Source: Planococcus lenghuensis (GTDB lineage: Bacteria > Bacillota > Bacilli > Bacillales_A > Planococcaceae). From it: DNA of 64,000 nt. The stretch is taken from positions 1,106,501 to 1,170,500 of the forward strand of contig NZ_CP019640.1 in assembly GCF_001999905.1 (NCBI RefSeq), written 5' to 3'. Under the pieces are notes generated by a model. That model was not told the origin of the DNA. It did not search any database and saw nothing but the letters and a program-made list of their open reading frames with translations. Positions 60,464 to 64,000 of this stretch are shown here, one piece after another (within the stretch, counting starts at the first letter, position 1; each line of letters begins with the position of its first letter). The position numbers and the translations under genes were made by a program.

Positions 60464-61266
60464 TGGAATATGCTCTGTTAGCCGGCATCGGCATGCTGTC
60501 GGGCATTATCGGGGCGCTGATTGGCCTGGGCGGCGGCGTTATTATAGTTCCCGCCCTTTTGGCGCTGTTTCCGGAACTTTCCCCGCAGAAGGTGGTCGGG
60601 CTATCTGTCATTACCATGATTTTTACCGGCTTATCTTCTGTTCTTTCCTATATTAAGGTTAAGACCGTCGACTACCGGAGCGGATTCATCTTTTTTGCAG
60701 GCAGTGCACCTGGAACAGTCGTTGGCGCATTCATCAATAAAAATATCGATCTGCCTTCATTCAACCTGTATTTTGGTCTGTTGCTTGTTTTATTGTCGGC
60801 CCTGTTGCTGCTTAGAGGCCGGTTAAAACCTGTCCGCTGGTTCATGGCGCATGGGACCGAGCGGACATTTACCGATAAGCAGGACCAGACTCATACATAT
60901 GGCTATCCGATCTGGTTTGCGCTGCTGTTGACGTTTGCTATCGGCTGTGCGTCCGGTTTATTCGGAATCGGCGGGGGATCCATTCTTGTCCCGGCCATGA
61001 TTTTGCTGTTTCTGTTTCCGCCGCATGTCGCTGTCGGTACTTCCATGCTGATGGTATTCTTATCAGCGGTCATAAATTCGGTCACCCACATCTCACTAGG
61101 CAATGTCACGTGGCTGTATGCAGCCGCTTTAGTGCCGGGCGCTTATATCGGTGCAAAAATCGGTGCTGCTTTGAATCAGCGGCTGAATTCCGATGCGCTT
61201 GTTAATGTCCTGCGATTTGTCTTGCTGATTTTCGGTGTCCGATCTATCTTCAAAGGAATTTGGTGA
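60463..61266 (+). CDS. yunE: TauE/SafE-family sulfite or sulfonate exporter (YunE type)
   Basis: 267 aa, about eight helices in two repeats, each with a Gly-rich signature: GALIGLGGGVIIVPALLALF and CASGLFGIGGGSILVPAMIL. ATG 60463 has AGGGGA at correct distance. Family members move sulfite, sulfoacetate or related anions; substrate not known here. Confidence 0.92.
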   Translation: MEYALLAGIGMLSGIIGALIGLGGGVIIVPALLALFPELSPQKVVGLSVITMIFTGLSSVLSYIKVKTVDYRSGFIFFAGSAPGTVVGAFINKNIDLPSFNLYFGLLLVLLSALLLLRGRLKPVRWFMAHGTERTFTDKQDQTHTYGYPIWFALLLTFAIGCASGLFGIGGGSILVPAMILLFLFPPHVAVGTSMLMVFLSAVINSVTHISLGNVTWLYAAALVPGAYIGAKIGAALNQRLNSDALVNVLRFVLLIFGVRSIFKGIW

Positions 61267-62606
61267 TTGTCTTGAATGAAACGATACACATTTATCATAC
61301 GAATGATCTCCACAGTCATTTTGAACATTGGCCGCGTATTCATGCTTTTCTTCAGGAACGTAAACGCTGGCACGAGAAAGAGGGGGAAGTATGTCTTCTG
61401 CTGGATATTGGAGACCATATTGACCGCTCTCATCCCTATACAGAAGCAACAGCCGGCCTGGGAAACGTTGAAATGCTGAACGACTCTCATTACGATGCTG
61501 TCACAATCGGGAATAACGAAGGCATTACACTGTCCAAAAAAGAACTGAATCTTCTTTACACACAAGCGGATTTTGACGTGATTGTCGGGAATCTGTTCCA
61601 TCCTGATGGAGAGCGGCCAAACTGGGCAAAACAGCATCATATTCTGACGACAGCAGGCGGCACGAGGATCGGATTGATTGGCGCCACTGCAGAATTCACG
61701 CCATTCTACGAACGGCTCGGCTGGAAAGTGACACCTGGAAGAGAAGCACTCATTGAAGCGGCAGCAGCTATCAGAGCAGAGGCGGATATCATTATTTGCT
61801 TATCTCATCTTGGCATCAGGGAAGATGAAATTCTGGCAGCTGAAAGTAATGACATTGATATTATTCTTGGCGCACACACACATCATGTTTTTCATGAAGG
61901 AAAGCAGATCGATGCAGTCCTGCTCGGGGCAGCGGGAAAGTTTGGTGCATATATCGGCCATGTGACAATTGAAGGCGAACATAGCAGCCGGGCGCGGCTT
62001 GTTGAAACGGCATCCTTACCGGAAGCGGAGCCGGAGTTCAATCACCGATTGCTTTCCTACGGGAAAGACATGCTGAGTGATCCGGTTTTTTCCAATCGGC
62101 GTCTGTTAAAGGCGGAATGGTTCAAGGACTCGGAAATGGCGGATGAGTTCGCTGAAGCGCTTCTATTGTTTTCCGGTGCTGATTGTGCCATGTTCAATGC
62201 CGGAATCTTCATGAAAGACTTAAAAGAAGGGATTGTGACCCGATTTGATTTCCATCAATTACTGCCACATCCGATCAATCCATGTCTGATTGAATTGTCG
62301 GGTGCGGAGCTGCGGGAAATCTATCTCGAATCATTAAACAGCGAGTGGCCGGAGATTCAACTGAAAGGCCTCGGTTTCCGGGGAACGGTGATGGGCAAGA
62401 TGATTCACCGGGAATTGCAGATGAACGGCCATACGCTTGAAGTGCAAGGGAATGCGGTTCAACCGGATCACACATACCGATTGATCACGCTTGATATGTT
62501 CACGTTCGGTCATTTCTTTCCATCGCTGAAGCGGGCGCAGAAGACGTATTTTATGCCGGAGTTTCTGCGGGACGTATTTGCACTGTATTTTCAAAAGCGA
62601 TTCTAA
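61263..62606 (+). CDS. yunD: YunD-like bimetal metallophosphatase (5'-nucleotidase/UshA family)
   Basis: 447 aa if started at GTG 61263 (AAAGGA 5 nt before); TTG 61260 and TTG 61272 are in-frame alternatives. Metal motifs: YHTNDLHSHFE, LDIGDHIDRS, VTIGNNEG, CLSHLG and GAHTHHVF. C-terminal 5'-nucleotidase domain with MFNAGIF and GFRGTVMGKM. No signal peptide, unlike secreted UshA, so a cytoplasmic nucleotide phosphatase is likely. Overlaps yunE by 4 bp. Confidence 0.92.
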   Translation: MIVLNETIHIYHTNDLHSHFEHWPRIHAFLQERKRWHEKEGEVCLLLDIGDHIDRSHPYTEATAGLGNVEMLNDSHYDAVTIGNNEGITLSKKELNLLYTQADFDVIVGNLFHPDGERPNWAKQHHILTTAGGTRIGLIGATAEFTPFYERLGWKVTPGREALIEAAAAIRAEADIIICLSHLGIREDEILAAESNDIDIILGAHTHHVFHEGKQIDAVLLGAAGKFGAYIGHVTIEGEHSSRARLVETASLPEAEPEFNHRLLSYGKDMLSDPVFSNRRLLKAEWFKDSEMADEFAEALLLFSGADCAMFNAGIFMKDLKEGIVTRFDFHQLLPHPINPCLIELSGAELREIYLESLNSEWPEIQLKGLGFRGTVMGKMIHRELQMNGHTLEVQGNAVQPDHTYRLITLDMFTFGHFFPSLKRAQKTYFMPEFLRDVFALYFQKRF

Positions 62607-62615
62607 CGAAAAGAC

Positions 62616-62915
62616 TTGATTAATCGGAGAGCACCTGATAACATATTGAAGAATTGAATAGTGATGGGTAGAGGCTGCAACATTCATCAGTACCGCATGC
62701 GAGGATGACAACAATGACCATGTGGGAAAGGGAGGTTTGCCGAAGCTGATCGTCCGGAGTCACCGGAGGTCGGGCTGGGGCCATTCTGAATAAGAATGGC
62801 ACTGTCATTTGTGCGGGAAGATGCGCATGAATGGAGAGCTACAGACCGGTGCTGGACTATGCCCCGGTGACGGAAAAGCCGACTGCCTCTCTACAGGATG
62901 CAGCCGGCTTTTTGC
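62616..62915 (+). promoter_or_regulatory. lysine riboswitch (L-box) with promoter and terminator
   Basis: The 349-bp gap before the transporter is a regulatory leader. Promoter TTGATT (62616-62621) and TAACAT (62639-62644), 17-nt spacer. L-box core from about 62660 to 62850: GGGTAGAGGCTGCAACATTC, CAGTACCGCATG, GGGAAAGGGAGGTTTGCCGAAG, GGAGTCACCGGAGG, GGGCTGGGGCC, GGCACTGTCATT and the closing ATGGAGAGCTAC. Terminator AAAAGCCGaCTGC (62874-62886) with GCAGcCGGCTTTTT (62900-62913). Lysine would promote termination. Confidence 0.88.
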
Positions 62916-62955
62916 GTTTCTGTTTATCTGTCACAACAACAGGAGGAATTATTAC

Positions 62956-64000
62956 ATGGAGAACACAATCTTTTCAATCCTGCCGCCAATATTGGCAATC
63001 GCAATGGTACTGCTTACACGGCGCGTGCTGTTGTCGCTTGGCGTCGGGATTCTCGCAGCTGCACTGATTCTTGGTTCGTTTGCACCCGGGGCTTCAGCAG
63101 AAGCTCTCTGGAGCTCGTTTGCTGTAACGTTCTGGGATGGCGGATTCAATGCCTATAATGTCTATATCATTTTATTTTTACTGCTGCTCGGGATTATCAC
63201 TGCATTTGTCAGTCTGTCAGGCGGCAGCCGGACATTTGCAGACTGGGCAGCTGCACGGGTTAAATCACGCCGCGGCGCTAAACTGCTGACCGTGTTTCTA
63301 GGCATCTTAATTTTCATCGATGATTATTTCAATGCACTGGCAGTTGGCCAGGTTTCCCGGCCGATCACAGACCGCTACAAGATCTCCAGAGCAAAGCTTG
63401 CTTACTATATCGACTCAACAGCAGCACCGGTCTGTGTGGTCTCTCCGGTCTCCAGTTGGGGAGCGGTTATCATTGGAATGGTTGGCACGATTCTGGCCGG
63501 CCAGACATTGCTGGATTATACTGCGCTTGAAGCGTTCCTATGGATGGCGCCGATGAACTTTTATGTTATTGCAGCTCTGGCTATTGTATTCTTTACTGCG
63601 TTTTCCGATACTGATCTCGGCGAAATGAAGAAACATGAAGAACGGGCGCTGACTTCAGGGGAACTTTATGATCCTGCCAAACCTATTCCAGGTGAACTGA
63701 AGGAAGAATTTCCGGAGCATGGCCACGGGAAAGTGCGCGATCTCGTACTGCCGATTGTACTGCTGATTGCCGGTACTGTGGCTGCGATGCTGTGGACCGG
63801 TTATCAGAACGGCGGTCAGGTGCTGGATGTTTGGGTCATGTTTGAAAATACGGATGTACCGGCTTCACTCCTCGCCGGCGGACTTGCGGGAGCATTGACT
63901 GCAATCGGGCTCTATGCCCTGCAGATCGGCCGTAACAGCGAAGCTAAACCTGTCTGGATCGGAAAAGGCATCTGGGCAGGGATCAAGTCCATGTGGACAG
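62956..64000 (+). CDS. lysW: NhaC-family transporter, probable lysine importer (LysW type), 3' end missing
   Basis: The frame is open from ATG 62956 (RBS AGGAGGAATT) to the window end, 348 codons. At least eight hydrophobic helices. NhaC-like motifs: FLGILIFIDDYFNALAVGQV and STAAPVCVVSPVSSWGAVIIG. Annotation by similarity alone would call it a Na+/H+ antiporter, but the lysine riboswitch directly upstream places it in the lysine regulon, where NhaC-type LysW is a predicted lysine transporter. A His-rich loop (EHGHGK) joins the two halves. Confidence 0.85.
   Translation, partial: MENTIFSILPPILAIAMVLLTRRVLLSLGVGILAAALILGSFAPGASAEALWSSFAVTFWDGGFNAYNVYIILFLLLLGIITAFVSLSGGSRTFADWAAARVKSRRGAKLLTVFLGILIFIDDYFNALAVGQVSRPITDRYKISRAKLAYYIDSTAAPVCVVSPVSSWGAVIIGMVGTILAGQTLLDYTALEAFLWMAPMNFYVIAALAIVFFTAFSDTDLGEMKKHEERALTSGELYDPAKPIPGELKEEFPEHGHGKVRDLVLPIVLLIAGTVAAMLWTGYQNGGQVLDVWVMFENTDVPASLLAGGLAGALTAIGLYALQIGRNSEAKPVWIGKGIWAGIKSMWT

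Overview
The window is chromosomal DNA of a low-to-moderate GC Gram-positive bacterium of the order Bacillales. The gene order follows Bacillus subtilis closely over long blocks: uvrB-uvrA-yvlB, hprK-lgt-yvoD-ppaX-yvoF, trxB-yvcI-rapZ-yvcK-whiA-crh-clpP, cggR-gap-pgk-tpi-gpmI-eno, secG-est-rnr-smpB-ssrA, fadM-fadN-fadA-fadE-yusI-gcvH-yusF-yusE, metNPQ, sufCDSUB and yunFED. The accessory genes between these blocks, a tRNA gene without an encoded CCA, and the overall flavour of the proteins suggest Planococcaceae (Planococcus or Sporosarcina relatives). That family assignment is an inference.

Positions 1-8000 are an accessory metal-resistance region. A CadC repressor and the start of a CadA-type P-type ATPase run leftward. 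A small four-helix membrane protein with a di-heme histidine pattern follows, then a CsoR-CopZ-CopA copper-export operon. A Cys-rich copper-storage protein of the Csp/DUF326 type comes next, with a decayed second copy behind it. Two paralogous Asp-box lipoproteins flank a DUF305 membrane protein. The cadA reading frame has an in-frame UGA exactly at the first Cys of the metal-binding CxxC motif, followed 10 nt later by a perfect 6-bp hairpin with a G in its loop. This could be a selenocysteine site or a nonsense mutation, and it is the most unusual observation here.

Positions 8000-26600 are core genes: SOS-regulated excision repair, cell-surface and lipoprotein processing, and carbon-catabolite signalling. 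HPr kinase and its substrate Crh both lie in this stretch. It also holds thioredoxin reductase, the RapZ/YvcK/WhiA cluster, CtsR-controlled clpP and a tRNA-Arg. A roughly 180-bp structured intergenic repeat then separates a glutaredoxin-like gene from the glycolytic operon. That operon begins with its own repressor CggR and a recognisable CggR operator, and carries the five lower-glycolysis enzymes.

Positions 34000-50000 hold protein export and RNA quality control (secG, rnr, smpB and a tmRNA with an unusually short tag), a betaine-type transporter, and a FadR-controlled beta-oxidation operon preceded by a proline dehydrogenase. Small redox, lipoyl and toprim genes follow.

Positions 50000-64000 carry an S-box (SAM) riboswitch with the methionine ABC transporter, an acidic lipoprotein, a small protein that appears to start at AUU, a candidate small RNA, the complete suf Fe-S assembly operon behind an operator-like inverted repeat, yunFED, and a lysine riboswitch with terminator in front of an NhaC-type transporter cut by the window end. 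No rRNA, CRISPR array, insertion sequence, prophage or plasmid function was found.
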